This document shows, one piece after another, positions 7,923 to 17,107 of a stretch of 64,000 nt of DNA. This stretch comes from Paenibacillus taichungensis. Lineage in GTDB: Bacteria > Bacillota > Bacilli > Paenibacillales > Paenibacillaceae. Numbering within the stretch: position 1 is the stretch's first letter; every line of letters begins with the position of its first letter. The stretch lies in assembly GCF_003287275.1 (NCBI RefSeq), contig NZ_QEVW01000006.1, forward strand, positions 124,001 through 188,000. Direction: 5' to 3'. A model generated the notes under the pieces. That model saw only the letters and a program-made list of their open reading frames with translations. It was not told the origin of the DNA and made no database searches. Made by a program: the position numbers and the translations under genes.

Positions 7923-9086
7923 ATGAACATAAAAGAAGCCGCGGACAGACTCGGCATATCGGCGAGAGCCATTCGCTTCTATGAGGAAAAAGGACTGATC
8001 TCCCCCGTCAAACAGACAAGCAACGGATATCGTACATATACCGAGAATGACATCTGGCGGCTGCAGACCATTGCAGCCCTGCGCGAAATCGGGATGTCGC
8101 TTCAGGATATCACCCAAGCACTCGGAGAGATTGACCAGGGCAATCAGCAGCGGCTGGAAGAATATCTGGAGCTGCAGCAGGCGGTCATGTATGCCCAATG
8201 GGTTGAGCTAAAGCGCATGCTGGATACAACCCAGCGCATGATTGATCTCAACCGCCAGGACGGACCACTGGATGTCAGCCATCTGCATGATCTTGCAGAT
8301 AGTTCGCGCCGCCTTAGGGAAGCTCGGCAGAACTGGCACGACCGCTGGAACTACGATATGCAAGCAGCCATCCACGATCAGCGCGTACAGGCGGCGAATG
8401 GTCGTCTGCCAGGACAAATTGCCTCAAATGTCAGCATTGAATCGGGACCTGGAGCCATACAGGCAATGGTTGAGTCGGATCGAGAAGGCAGGCCAGATCA
8501 TAAAGGTGATCCGTTCAATATATATGACAACTATGACGAGGCGCTGGAGCAGACAGCAAGCTGGATATCTCCTGTGCCTGGCGAAAAAGGGCTTGATATC
8601 GGTACAGGCACGGGGAATCTGGCAGGCAAACTGTTAGAGCACGGCGCAGCGATGACCGCCATCGATCAATCTAGGGAGATGCTGCGTACATGCCGCACCA
8701 AATATCCAGAGATGCATGTGAAGCTTGGCAACTTTCTGGCGTTGCCTTTCGCCGACCAGTCCTTCGATTTTGTCGTATCCAGCTTCGCCTTCCATCATTT
8801 GAGCCCAGACCAGCAGCAGTTGGCGCTACAGGAAATGCAGCGAGTGTTAACTGCACGTGGACGGATCTGCCTGACAGACCTGATGTTTGCTGATGCATCT
8901 CACCGTCAGACGTATATCCAACAGGCTGAGGCAGCAGGTCATGAGGAACAGTTACAAACGATAAGGGAACGTCATTTCCCGCTGCTGGACGGCCTGTGCG
9001 GCTCGCTGGAGGACGCAGGCTACGTGACAAAGCATATACGCCATAATGCGCTTCTGCACACGTTGCTGGCCGTTCCATTGCGTTAG
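7923..9086 (+). CDS. MerR-type regulator fused to SAM-dependent methyltransferase
   Basis: 387 aa in two parts. Residues 1-70 are a MerR winged helix ('EAADRLGISARAIRFYEEKG', 'NGYRTYTENDIWRLQ'), followed by a helical linker to about residue 190. The C-terminal part is a class I methyltransferase: motif I 'LDIGTGTGNL' near 222, then 'AIDQSREML', 'LPFADQSFDFVVSSFAFHHL' and 'EMQRVLTARGRICLTD'. ATG 7923 follows AAAGGAGG by eight bases; an in-frame GTG at 7914 overlaps that site. The fusion puts a SAM-binding or methylating domain where MerR proteins normally carry their effector domain. Whether it methylates a substrate or only senses SAM is unknown. Confidence 0.88.
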   Translation: MNIKEAADRLGISARAIRFYEEKGLISPVKQTSNGYRTYTENDIWRLQTIAALREIGMSLQDITQALGEIDQGNQQRLEEYLELQQAVMYAQWVELKRMLDTTQRMIDLNRQDGPLDVSHLHDLADSSRRLREARQNWHDRWNYDMQAAIHDQRVQAANGRLPGQIASNVSIESGPGAIQAMVESDREGRPDHKGDPFNIYDNYDEALEQTASWISPVPGEKGLDIGTGTGNLAGKLLEHGAAMTAIDQSREMLRTCRTKYPEMHVKLGNFLALPFADQSFDFVVSSFAFHHLSPDQQQLALQEMQRVLTARGRICLTDLMFADASHRQTYIQQAEAAGHEEQLQTIRERHFPLLDGLCGSLEDAGYVTKHIRHNALLHTLLAVPLR

Positions 9087-9141
9087 AATGATCATCGTAT
9101 CGTAACAGAGGCCTCTAACCTACCAATAAATCTTCTCAAAT

Positions 9142-9179
9142 AAAAAAAGGTCACCCTGCCTGTTAAGGAGGATGACCTT
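9142..9179 (-). terminator. Terminator of the GH94 gene
   Basis: On the minus strand the stem AAGGTCATCCT / AGGGTGACCTT is followed by a run of seven T, 34 bases after the GH94 stop codon. Confidence 0.85.
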
Positions 9180-9212
9180 CCACTCTAGTGAAACATCGAT
9201 CTTGTATTGAAC

Positions 9213-12200
9213 TTACATATAAATTTCAACAATCGTGCGCTCCGAAGCATTACGCGCTTGTTTGAACTCATCCAGCGAGATACGAGCCCCACCTTGACGG
9301 TAGCGGTTTGCTGTTTGCTCGGTGCGGATGTCCTTGCCATTTACCGTTACACGGTTAACCGAACCTTCGTTCAGATGGTAGATAAAGGTTACCGGCTCTC
9401 CTGCATATTCGAACTCGAATTGCATTCCATTCAGTTCAGCCGGCAATACAGGGTCAATAACCAGATCTCCGCCTTCCTGACGAATGCCAAGTGCGTTCGA
9501 GATCAGTTGGTTCATGTAGATTCCAGGGCCGCTGGAGTAGATTCTCCATCCACCTTTCACCTGTACTGTTCCTTTGCGTAGTTGGTCAAAATGCTCCTGC
9601 GCCTCGTAGCGCGTATTGAACTTGCCGTCGGAACTACTGAAATACGCGTTCGCCTGACGAATCTCCGCATTAGGGACAACTTCGCCGATGCCAACCGGGT
9701 TAATCATGGCAAGACCATTCCACACCTGATCCGTCTTACCAAGCTTCGCCATCGCTTCAACGTAACGGATATGAGCGTGTACATACTGCAAACCGATCTC
9801 GCGACCGAAGTTGGACGCTTGCTCTGCACGTTTGAAGTGAGTGCTCACACCGCCTGCATATTGAGCTGGACGATTCATCAGACGTACCCCATCCGGGCAC
9901 AGGAACTGTTCACGAATCAACGCATAATGCGATTCTGCCTGTTCTGCATTCAGCAATTCACCGATCATGCTGCGCGTCATCGGCAGAAGGCGATATTGAA
10001 TGCCTGTCTCCGTATCTGTTGGGTGAAGCATCAGCTTCGCCTGATCCGCTTCTTCCATGTATACGAAACCTGGGATCACATCTGTACCCAGCATGTAACG
10101 ATTAAAGTCTTCACGGATGCCTTGAGCCAGAACATCCAGTTCTTGCGCAAATCCAGCATCTTTATGTTGCAGCGCCTGTGCGAGAACATTTACGGACTGA
10201 TAAGTCAAAGCAACGGTCCAGCTGCTCACCATATATTGTTTGAGCTGTGCATTGGCTGGCTGGAGTGTATCATCCCAGTCCCCATCACCGTAGGAAGACA
10301 GGAATGTATCGTGCAGGAAGTGTGAACGAATATATTCGATCTCTTTTTTCGCGTGATCCAATACAGTCGCTGTTTCTTCCGTGAACCCGAAGCTGTGCTT
10401 AACGGTATAAGGCACTTTCTCATCCAGAATCGCATAGTCACGAGTCGCTGTCAGGTAATCCGCCAGCACTTTCAGCGGCCATACGATGATGTCGCCATGA
10501 CTCTCTTCCTGTTGAATCGCAAAGTATTTATCAAACATGAACCATTGCGGCCAGTTGCCATCATCCTCATATTGGTGGGTATATACCATTTTGATGATAT
10601 CGCGAACCTGCTCATATTTTTGCGTTGCCATGAAGTATTCAACCGGACCTTGGCATACATCCCGAGTCCCCCATGCTGCGCCGCCGTACTGCTCCAATCC
10701 GTGAGGCACGGAGTAGTGAACCAACATGTTGTGTGTGTACCACCAAGCCAGTGCGTTCACTTTGAACAGATCTTCTGCACTTTGGCCTTCACCACGAGAC
10801 AAACGGAAACCGTTCATTACACCTGCGAAGAATTCGCGGTACGCCTGAACTTCCTCTTCAAAAGTAAGACTGGAGCCTGCTACGACAGAACCTTCTGCTT
10901 TGTTAGCTTGACCTTCCAATAGGCCTTGTACCTTCAGTGTCCACTCTGCACTCTCTTCCAGACTAAGTGCAACCAGCGATGCAGATCCACTGCGGATGCC
11001 ACTCGCCAGCAACGTTTCGTCCCCAACATTTACGGTCGCGCCATTCACCGACATGCGGTATTGCAGATCAGGATACGTGCCAGCACTAATCGCTTGCGGA
11101 TCAGCCTTGAAGATCAGCGTGTTGCCATCTTGCGTCATATGCAGCGGATACTCGTATTCATTGACATTCATCGTAATTTGGTTGGTTACCAGATAGCGAT
11201 ATGCTTTGCCGCTTGTCGAGCGAACGTTCATGCTCACTTCAGTAGTGTGTGCACCTGTGTAGTTGGTCACGATAATGGTATCCGCTTCGGTTTTGTAGAT
11301 CCAACGTACATAGTTGAAGCCAATCTCGAACAGGGAAGGCATCGTCAGCAGACGATATTGTCCATCCATTTCCACATAAATGCGTTGTCCAGCCGTCTTC
11401 GGCACGTTCAGTGCGTTGCGGGCATTACTGATCATTTTATTAAAATTGGTGTTACCAATAACGAGTTGTGAGTTGAAAATACCGTACATATACGATGTCG
11501 TCGTAATAACCTGCGCACCAAGCTGTACATTGCCACCACTCATCAGAATATGGCCGTGCGGACGCTCTACAAGCAATTCTTTCGCTTTCAGGACGATATG
11601 TTCATAGCTTCCCGTGAAGAAGGATAACAGTGAATCACCGCTACGCTCTTCCTGATGACGGTCAGGGAACAGATCATTAATCTCATCTTGTGTCAAATCA
11701 AGCGCAGCAAGCGGTTCACCCAAGAAGGATGACAGTTTCACCTGTTCCAACGTCTCGCCTTGCTGAGCAGTCAATGCTTGTACTTCGTTCCATGCTGCAG
11801 TCACTTCATCCCCGAATTCCAGTGCGGAGATTCCGGCAGGATGATCTGCTTTGGCCAGTCCGTAGAAGACTACTTGGGCTTCCCCGTCCAAGCTTACGCG
11901 CTCCGATTGCAAAGCTGTGTAGGCAAATTCATACTGGTACGTCTCATTTGCCAGTGTATTATGGCTCAGGCTCTCAGGCTGGTTCGTTTCCTTGTAGGAC
12001 AGACCGAAGAATTGGAATCCGTCTGTAGAGTAACCAACTGCCTTAGTCAGAGAACCTTGTTGCATGTAAGGGAAAGCACCGCCCTGAGGCTGGTTTTGAC
12101 GGGAACATACCACATATCCCTTCAATTCATCTTCGAATACCGTATGGTCAATATACTGCGACAGATACGCTTCATTGCTGCGTACTGCACCTGGATCAGC

Positions 12201-12614
12201 AAGACCTACATCTTGTCCATATACTACGTCAACGTTATGTTGTTGTCCTGTGAGCTTCACATCCCAGAACCAGACACCTTGCGTTGTGGCTGTAAACACA
12301 ACCTGATAGCCAATGCCTTGTTCTTTGCCTTCAAGCTGTACGGTACCTTCCCAGATCAGTTGATTGCCGGAATTCGCTTTGCTTGTGATCACTTTGCTGT
12401 TCGAACGCACACCCAGCAGTGGGAACGAGCTGATTTTATCTCCCTCGTGTACACGCAGATACAGGTTATTCAAAGATCCATCGATCTGGTTGCTTAGTAA
12501 TTGATTCAACATGGTCGTACCGGACTTGGCCTGGTACAGGTCCCCACTGTTCAAAAAGGTAAAGGATAAATCCCCGGCAGTCAGCCGGATTGGTTCATTA
12601 ATCATCGTTGTCAT
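9213..12614 (-). CDS. GH94-type glycoside phosphorylase, possibly 1,2-beta-oligoglucan phosphorylase
   Basis: 1133-aa cytoplasmic protein (no signal peptide) of the cellobiose-phosphorylase superfamily, with an N-terminal beta-sandwich and an (alpha/alpha)6 catalytic barrel. 'SYGDGDWDDTLQPAN' near residue 775 corresponds to the GDWND motif carrying the general-acid aspartate. Such enzymes split beta-glucosidic bonds with phosphate, giving sugar 1-phosphate. The length of about 1100 residues fits the 1,2-beta-oligoglucan phosphorylase branch better than cellobiose phosphorylase (about 800), but that specificity is inferred. ATG 12614 has AAGGAG eight bases upstream; a reading frame from 12707 would cross the operator and promoter. 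It is controlled by the adjacent LacI protein. Confidence 0.85.
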   Translation of the reverse strand: MTTMINEPIRLTAGDLSFTFLNSGDLYQAKSGTTMLNQLLSNQIDGSLNNLYLRVHEGDKISSFPLLGVRSNSKVITSKANSGNQLIWEGTVQLEGKEQGIGYQVVFTATTQGVWFWDVKLTGQQHNVDVVYGQDVGLADPGAVRSNEAYLSQYIDHTVFEDELKGYVVCSRQNQPQGGAFPYMQQGSLTKAVGYSTDGFQFFGLSYKETNQPESLSHNTLANETYQYEFAYTALQSERVSLDGEAQVVFYGLAKADHPAGISALEFGDEVTAAWNEVQALTAQQGETLEQVKLSSFLGEPLAALDLTQDEINDLFPDRHQEERSGDSLLSFFTGSYEHIVLKAKELLVERPHGHILMSGGNVQLGAQVITTTSYMYGIFNSQLVIGNTNFNKMISNARNALNVPKTAGQRIYVEMDGQYRLLTMPSLFEIGFNYVRWIYKTEADTIIVTNYTGAHTTEVSMNVRSTSGKAYRYLVTNQITMNVNEYEYPLHMTQDGNTLIFKADPQAISAGTYPDLQYRMSVNGATVNVGDETLLASGIRSGSASLVALSLEESAEWTLKVQGLLEGQANKAEGSVVAGSSLTFEEEVQAYREFFAGVMNGFRLSRGEGQSAEDLFKVNALAWWYTHNMLVHYSVPHGLEQYGGAAWGTRDVCQGPVEYFMATQKYEQVRDIIKMVYTHQYEDDGNWPQWFMFDKYFAIQQEESHGDIIVWPLKVLADYLTATRDYAILDEKVPYTVKHSFGFTEETATVLDHAKKEIEYIRSHFLHDTFLSSYGDGDWDDTLQPANAQLKQYMVSSWTVALTYQSVNVLAQALQHKDAGFAQELDVLAQGIREDFNRYMLGTDVIPGFVYMEEADQAKLMLHPTDTETGIQYRLLPMTRSMIGELLNAEQAESHYALIREQFLCPDGVRLMNRPAQYAGGVSTHFKRAEQASNFGREIGLQYVHAHIRYVEAMAKLGKTDQVWNGLAMINPVGIGEVVPNAEIRQANAYFSSSDGKFNTRYEAQEHFDQLRKGTVQVKGGWRIYSSGPGIYMNQLISNALGIRQEGGDLVIDPVLPAELNGMQFEFEYAGEPVTFIYHLNEGSVNRVTVNGKDIRTEQTANRYRQGGARISLDEFKQARNASERTIVEIYM

Positions 12615-12633
12615 ACTATTCACTCCTTCAATT

Positions 12634-12657
12634 AGTATAAAATCGAAACGTTTCGAT
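12634..12657 (-). promoter_or_regulatory. LacI operator inside the GH94 promoter
   Basis: The perfect palindrome ATCGAAACGTTTCGAT (12642-12657) occupies the spacer just upstream of a TATACT -10 box (minus strand, 12634-12639), so a bound repressor would exclude RNA polymerase. The same core recurs at 13935-13948 and 14111-14122. Confidence 0.8.
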
Positions 12658-12803
12658 AAATCTGAAAAAGAATAGGGGTCCTTTGCGAAATGACCTTTTC
12701 TGGCCATTTCGGACGGTGATCCCCTTCATTCAACTCTCAATTCATAATTTCTAGCCATCATGAGCAACCATCAAGCCAGATTCCCCACCCATTGATTCAC
12801 TAC

Positions 12804-13820
12804 CTAGGCCGGCTGAATTCCTGACTCGACCTGTACCGATCGTACAGACTCGCGCTCCACTAGATCAATGGTTAACGTATACGATGGATTCACCGCTTCG
12901 CCGTTCAGCATCTGGAAGAGCAAATGCCCTGCCAATGAACCTGCTTCATGCTTGGGCTGCCGCACCGTTGTAAGCGGAGGATGAACATATTCGGACAGTT
13001 GAATATCATCAAATCCGATGACCGAAATGTCATTTGGTACCGAAATGCCGCTCTCTTCAAATGCTTTCAGTCCACCAATCGCCATTTCGTCATTCCCGTA
13101 AAATACAGCTGATGGAAGCTCGCCCTGCATAACCATCATCTTGGTTGCACTATATCCGCCCTCACGTACAAAATTACCGCTTAGACGCCATTTGGACTTC
13201 TCTTCAAGGCCAGCCTCCTGCATTGCTCGCAGATATCCTTGATAACGCAGAGCATTATCATAAGAATTGGATGGCCCGCTGATATAGGCGATGGTCTTAT
13301 GCCCCTTCTGAATGAGGTGCCGTGTAGCCAGGTAGCCACCTTGCTCCCCGTCCACCAGCACGTTGACCAGATGGCTACTCGACAGCTGCCGATCCATCAC
13401 AATGATAGGGAAACGTTCACCTGCAGATTCCACCAAGATATCATCATGGATGTTATGAGCCAGGATAATAGCGCCATCCACTCTTTTTTCCCGCAAGAAA
13501 CGAACCGCTGTGGAGTCGCGCCCTCCCATTGAGCTGCATGCAATCAGATCATATCCGTTAGCCAGCGCTACGTCCTGTACGCTGCGAATCAATTCGGAGT
13601 AATACGGACCCGACAGATCTGTAAGAATCAACGCAATCGTGTTCGTCCGGCTCCGCTTCAGGTCCATGGCAAAGCCGTTTTTGCGATAATTCAGTTCCCG
13701 TGCTGCCGCCAGCACTTTCGCCTTGGTCTTGGCACTTACCTTGCTGTCCCCATTCAGTGCATAGGAAGCGGTCGAGAGCGCCACGCCTGCCAGCTTTGCC
13801 ACATCCTTAATCGTTGCCAT
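12804..13820 (-). CDS. LacI-family repressor
   Basis: 338 aa. The N-terminal 'ATIKDVAKLAGVALSTASYALNG' (shown in part) is a LacI helix-turn-helix plus hinge (residues 2-55). The rest is a periplasmic-binding-like sensor with 'ALILTDLSGPYYSEL', 'GFDDIQLSEYVHPPLTTV' and a C-terminal 'Y-T-L' strand. It should bind the TCGAAACGTTTCGA palindromes at 12642, 13935 and 14111, repressing the GH94 gene and itself until a sugar ligand binds. ATG 13820 has AAGGAG upstream; upstream in-frame codons to 13892 have no site. It lies 189 bases upstream of the GH94 gene, with separate operators. Confidence 0.92.
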   Translation of the reverse strand: MATIKDVAKLAGVALSTASYALNGDSKVSAKTKAKVLAAARELNYRKNGFAMDLKRSRTNTIALILTDLSGPYYSELIRSVQDVALANGYDLIACSSMGGRDSTAVRFLREKRVDGAIILAHNIHDDILVESAGERFPIIVMDRQLSSSHLVNVLVDGEQGGYLATRHLIQKGHKTIAYISGPSNSYDNALRYQGYLRAMQEAGLEEKSKWRLSGNFVREGGYSATKMMVMQGELPSAVFYGNDEMAIGGLKAFEESGISVPNDISVIGFDDIQLSEYVHPPLTTVRQPKHEAGSLAGHLLFQMLNGEAVNPSYTLTIDLVERESVRSVQVESGIQPA

Positions 13821-13907
13821 TCCACGTTCGCTCCTTCTAACTTTCTTGTTACCTATCATTTTATACTGTAAATGGTTGCAACAACCACTCATTCCTATGC
13901 ATTATCC

Positions 13908-13948
13908 ATTATAAATGGCATCAATTCTCATTTATCGAAACGTTTCGA
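13908..13948 (-). promoter_or_regulatory. lacI promoter with overlapping operator
   Basis: Minus-strand TATAAT (13908-13913), with the perfect palindrome TCGAAACGTTTCGA (13935-13948) over the -35 region, supports autorepression by the LacI protein. Confidence 0.7.
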
Positions 13949-14110
13949 AGTGTTTTCAAAAAAATTTGTCTTCACGTCTTTTAAGCATCACTGCTGAATC
14001 ATATACCCTTTATATTGTACATATAGCTTGGTCGATTGACAACATTCCAATATTGGACAAGAGGAAGAATTCATTATAAATCACAATGAACACGCCTGTA
14101 AACCATAGAT

Positions 14111-14122
14111 TGAAACGTTTCG
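14111..14122. promoter_or_regulatory. Third LacI-type operator (auxiliary)
   Basis: TGAAACGTTTCG differs from the perfect palindrome at one end. It is 176 bp from the operator at 13935 and about 150 bp before the AraC/binding-protein gene. It may assist looping or touch that divergent gene. Confidence 0.5.
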
Positions 14123-14277
14123 ACATTTTCATTATAGTCGGTGTTGATAGCGATTTCAACCTCTTTATCCATTTTTCACAGAAATATGTGAAGTGAATGA
14201 TTCGAAGGGTCCACATTACACCTTTGTGGTATTATACTGCTTATTAGTCCAATCCTCTATAAGGAGTCCATTATGTT

Positions 14278-15927
14278 ATGAGCAATCTGGATCTAAGCTT
14301 TCATAAATCATCTGTGAACAACCCCGGCCGCTTGCAGCAAATCACAACCGTGCCTCCCGCAATGTTCAAACTGTGTCATCTGGTGCAGCTCCATGATCGG
14401 GAAGCCTTCTCCAGTATCGATGAACTGTGGAGCAGCAAGCACGTTCTTTATGTCATCACCTCTGGTCAGGCAAGACTGATCAGTTCGAATGGTCAATTGA
14501 TGGTAAATACCGGATCTGCTGTCGTTCGCCAAGCCGGAACCCTGCTTCAGCATGAAAGCAAGCGTGGTTCCCTTTCCCCGGTTCAAGGTATTGCAATGGC
14601 CTTTGATTTTGCAGATAACGAGCAAAGGCTCTGGCCGTTCGGACATCCTGTTCCCGTTACGAGCCGTCTTATTGCAGAGCTGATTTCCGAATTGGTTCAG
14701 TCCAGCTCGAAACGTGTTGAGTCGGGACCATTCAAACCTCATATGCTGTTTTATCAGCTTCTAGATATGTTGCGAGATCATGCTGTGCGTTTGGCTCATG
14801 AAGATCATTCCTGGCTGGACATTGTCCTCGTGCGTATCCATGAAAGAGTTACTCATTCTTTTACACGTGAGCAATTAGCGAAAGAGGTTAATGTGAGTCC
14901 AGAGCATTTTTCAAGAGAATTCAAGAAGTACACCGGACTTACGTTTGTGGAGTATGTTACCCGGTTAAGAATTCGAATTGCCCAGGAACACCTGCTGTTT
15001 GCCAATCCCACATTGCATGAGCTTGCGCAGTTGACGGGATACAGAGATACCTTTTATTTAAGTCGAAAATTTAAACAAACGGTAGGTTGTGCACCGACTC
15101 TCTATCGGAAAACGCCAAAAAAAATCGTAAGCCTTACATACAACTACACCGCTTCCTTGCTGGCACTGGGCCATATTCCTCATCTGGGTGCCGTTGCAGG
15201 ATGGATGAAAAATAGACTTATTGAAAATGGACAAGACCAATTTGATCAGTGTTATGAGCATGATCTTATTAATCATCCGGATTTGATTTCAGACTCCCGT
15301 CCGGACGTCATTCTTGGATATGCACCTCATTCCGGCATGGATGAATTACGGCAGATTGCACCAACTATTTTGATGCCTTTTGAAGAACTTGACTGGCAGG
15401 AGCAACTCATTCATTTGGGACGCATCACAGGCCTGGAAGTCAAAGCTCGTGCGCTGCTAGACCAATATGATGCGCTTCAGCAAGAGGCCAATCGTACACT
15501 TGATCAGATCATGGGTGAACGTGGTTCAGCGGTATGTATATTCATGATTGGTGAGAGCGGAGCGTACATCTATGGACACGGATGGGGCAGAGCTTCTCAT
15601 ATTTTGTATCAATCGCTTGGCTTCGCCCCTCCTGCAAGAATGGAAAAGGATGGTCAACTGCTCACAGGTTACATCCATGTTCCGCTAAATGAAATTCATT
15701 TGTACGCTGCAGATCATATTTTTATTGACTATGCCAGGGAGCCATCGGAGCAAGATGCTGTGGACAAACTGTTCGCTCAGGAGGCCTGGAACAACCTGAG
15801 TGCGGTCCGAGAAGGGCAACTGTACGAGATTGAAGCGAATATGTTTTATGGATTCGACCCCATCTCGATTATGGAACAGTTACAGCACATCATGCACCAA
15901 CTGACATCACATCTGTCCATGCATTAG
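14278..15927 (+). CDS. AraC regulator fused to siderophore-binding domain (Btr-like)
   Basis: 549-aa cytoplasmic regulator. The N-terminal part is a cupin-like region. Residues about 185-285 form an AraC double helix-turn-helix ('LAKEVNVSPEHFSREFKKYT', 'YLSRKFKQTVGCAPTLYR'). Residues 285-540 form a periplasmic-binding-protein fold ('IVSLTYNYTASLLALGHIP', 'SDSRPDVILGY'). This is the layout of Bacillus subtilis Btr, which binds ferric bacillibactin in the cytoplasm and activates its uptake genes. The downstream genes encode a Fur-boxed siderophore-binding lipoprotein and an ABC transporter, matching that role. ATG 14278 follows AAGGAG by eleven bases; ATG 14273 in another frame stops at once. 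Confidence 0.9.
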   Translation: MSNLDLSFHKSSVNNPGRLQQITTVPPAMFKLCHLVQLHDREAFSSIDELWSSKHVLYVITSGQARLISSNGQLMVNTGSAVVRQAGTLLQHESKRGSLSPVQGIAMAFDFADNEQRLWPFGHPVPVTSRLIAELISELVQSSSKRVESGPFKPHMLFYQLLDMLRDHAVRLAHEDHSWLDIVLVRIHERVTHSFTREQLAKEVNVSPEHFSREFKKYTGLTFVEYVTRLRIRIAQEHLLFANPTLHELAQLTGYRDTFYLSRKFKQTVGCAPTLYRKTPKKIVSLTYNYTASLLALGHIPHLGAVAGWMKNRLIENGQDQFDQCYEHDLINHPDLISDSRPDVILGYAPHSGMDELRQIAPTILMPFEELDWQEQLIHLGRITGLEVKARALLDQYDALQQEANRTLDQIMGERGSAVCIFMIGESGAYIYGHGWGRASHILYQSLGFAPPARMEKDGQLLTGYIHVPLNEIHLYAADHIFIDYAREPSEQDAVDKLFAQEAWNNLSAVREGQLYEIEANMFYGFDPISIMEQLQHIMHQLTSHLSMH

Positions 15928-15977
15928 TCATCATAGATGTCCATGTACAAATGTTACGTCATCCTCTATGTTAGTAA

Positions 15978-15999
15978 TGAGAATAATAATCATTATTGA
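15978..15999 (+). promoter_or_regulatory. Fur box upstream of siderophore-binding lipoprotein
   Basis: TGAGAAT-A-ATAATCA (15978-15992) matches the 7-1-7 Fur consensus TGATAAT-N-ATTATCA at all but two positions and continues into an overlapping ATCATTATTGA half. It lies 30 bases before the start codon, so iron repression is expected. Confidence 0.85.
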
Positions 16000-16022
16000 T
16001 TATATACAGGGGGAACAATCAT

Positions 16023-17030
16023 ATGTTTACTGCAAAAAAACGCTTTTCCGGCTTGCTGCTTATGCTCGCCATCATCATGATCCTGGCTGCCTGTAACAGT
16101 GGTTCGGGTTCCGGCACAACGGAGCCAACAGCGGCGGGTTCGGAATCAACAACAGATTCAACCGAAACAAATACCGACTCTTCCGGTGCTACGCGGATCT
16201 ATAAGTCATTAAGTGGGGATGTGGAAATTCCGGCTGAACCGAAACGGATTGTTACGGATATGTACGTAAGTGATCTGCTTACGCTGGGTATAAAGCCTGT
16301 TGGCGCTGTTCAATATTATCTGGAAAATCCATTTTATGCAGATCAGGTGGAGGGTGTAGAAAATATTGGTGATCGGGGTTCCGTATCCCTTGAGAAGGTC
16401 GTTGCGTTGGACCCGGATCTGATCATTACCTACTCAGATAAAGCTGAAGAAATTGAGAGCTATCAAAAAATCGCACCTACCGTGGTCATTCCCTACGGCA
16501 CGTTCACCAATGTAGAGGATGAGATTCGGGGCTTCGGAGAACTCATGAACAAATCCGAAGAAGCCGAAGCCTGGCTGAAAACGTACGATGAACGTATTGA
16601 AGCCGCTCGCGCCAAAGTAAAAACTGTCATTAAACCGGAGGAAACCTTCTCCATCCTCGAAGTATCAGACAAGAGCTATTATGGCTATGGAGACAACTTT
16701 GGTCGCGGTGGACAAGCCGTTTATCGCGCTTTGCAGCTTGCACCACTCGAAATCACGAAGAAGGAACTGATGGGCGATACCCAATGGAAAGAGATTTCAC
16801 GTGAAGTCGTTGGTGACTATGCAGGAGACCATATCTTCCTGACCGTAGGGGAGAACAATAAAAATTACCAAGGCGACTCCATCTGGCAATCACTCCCGGC
16901 TGTGAAAAACAATCAGGTGTACGAATTACAGGAAGATCGCTACTGGTACTTCGATCCGATTGCAATTCAGAGTCAGGCCGAAGAATTCGCCGATATGATC
17001 GTAGAACGTGCACAGCAAAATCGCAAATAA
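16023..17030 (+). CDS. Iron-siderophore ABC transporter substrate-binding lipoprotein (FeuA-like)
   Basis: 335-aa lipoprotein that should capture ferric siderophore outside the membrane. The signal peptide ends in the lipobox L-A-A-C with Cys24, followed by a Gly/Ser/Thr-rich linker of about 40 residues. The class III binding-protein fold shows 'EIPAEPKRIVTDMYVSDLLTLG' (in part), 'VALDPDLIITYS' and a C-terminal 'YWYFDPIAI'. ATG 16023 has AGGGGG upstream. No permease pair follows, unlike feuABC; the next gene is an exporter-type ABC protein, so the importer permeases must lie elsewhere. An importer ATPase is found at 37-38 kb. Confidence 0.92.
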   Translation: MFTAKKRFSGLLLMLAIIMILAACNSGSGSGTTEPTAAGSESTTDSTETNTDSSGATRIYKSLSGDVEIPAEPKRIVTDMYVSDLLTLGIKPVGAVQYYLENPFYADQVEGVENIGDRGSVSLEKVVALDPDLIITYSDKAEEIESYQKIAPTVVIPYGTFTNVEDEIRGFGELMNKSEEAEAWLKTYDERIEAARAKVKTVIKPEETFSILEVSDKSYYGYGDNFGRGGQAVYRALQLAPLEITKKELMGDTQWKEISREVVGDYAGDHIFLTVGENNKNYQGDSIWQSLPAVKNNQVYELQEDRYWYFDPIAIQSQAEEFADMIVERAQQNRK

Positions 17031-17107
17031 CATATGAGAGATGCAAGTGTCTGGTCAGGCTAGGGAGCTTGTCCGGGCATTTGCGTTATATGGAGGAGGA
17101 CTTACAT

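Noticed and set aside
9582..12497. Plus-strand open frames of 180-250 codons opposite the GH94 gene
   Set aside because: Shadows of the strongly coding minus strand, with no ribosome binding sites or recognisable domains.
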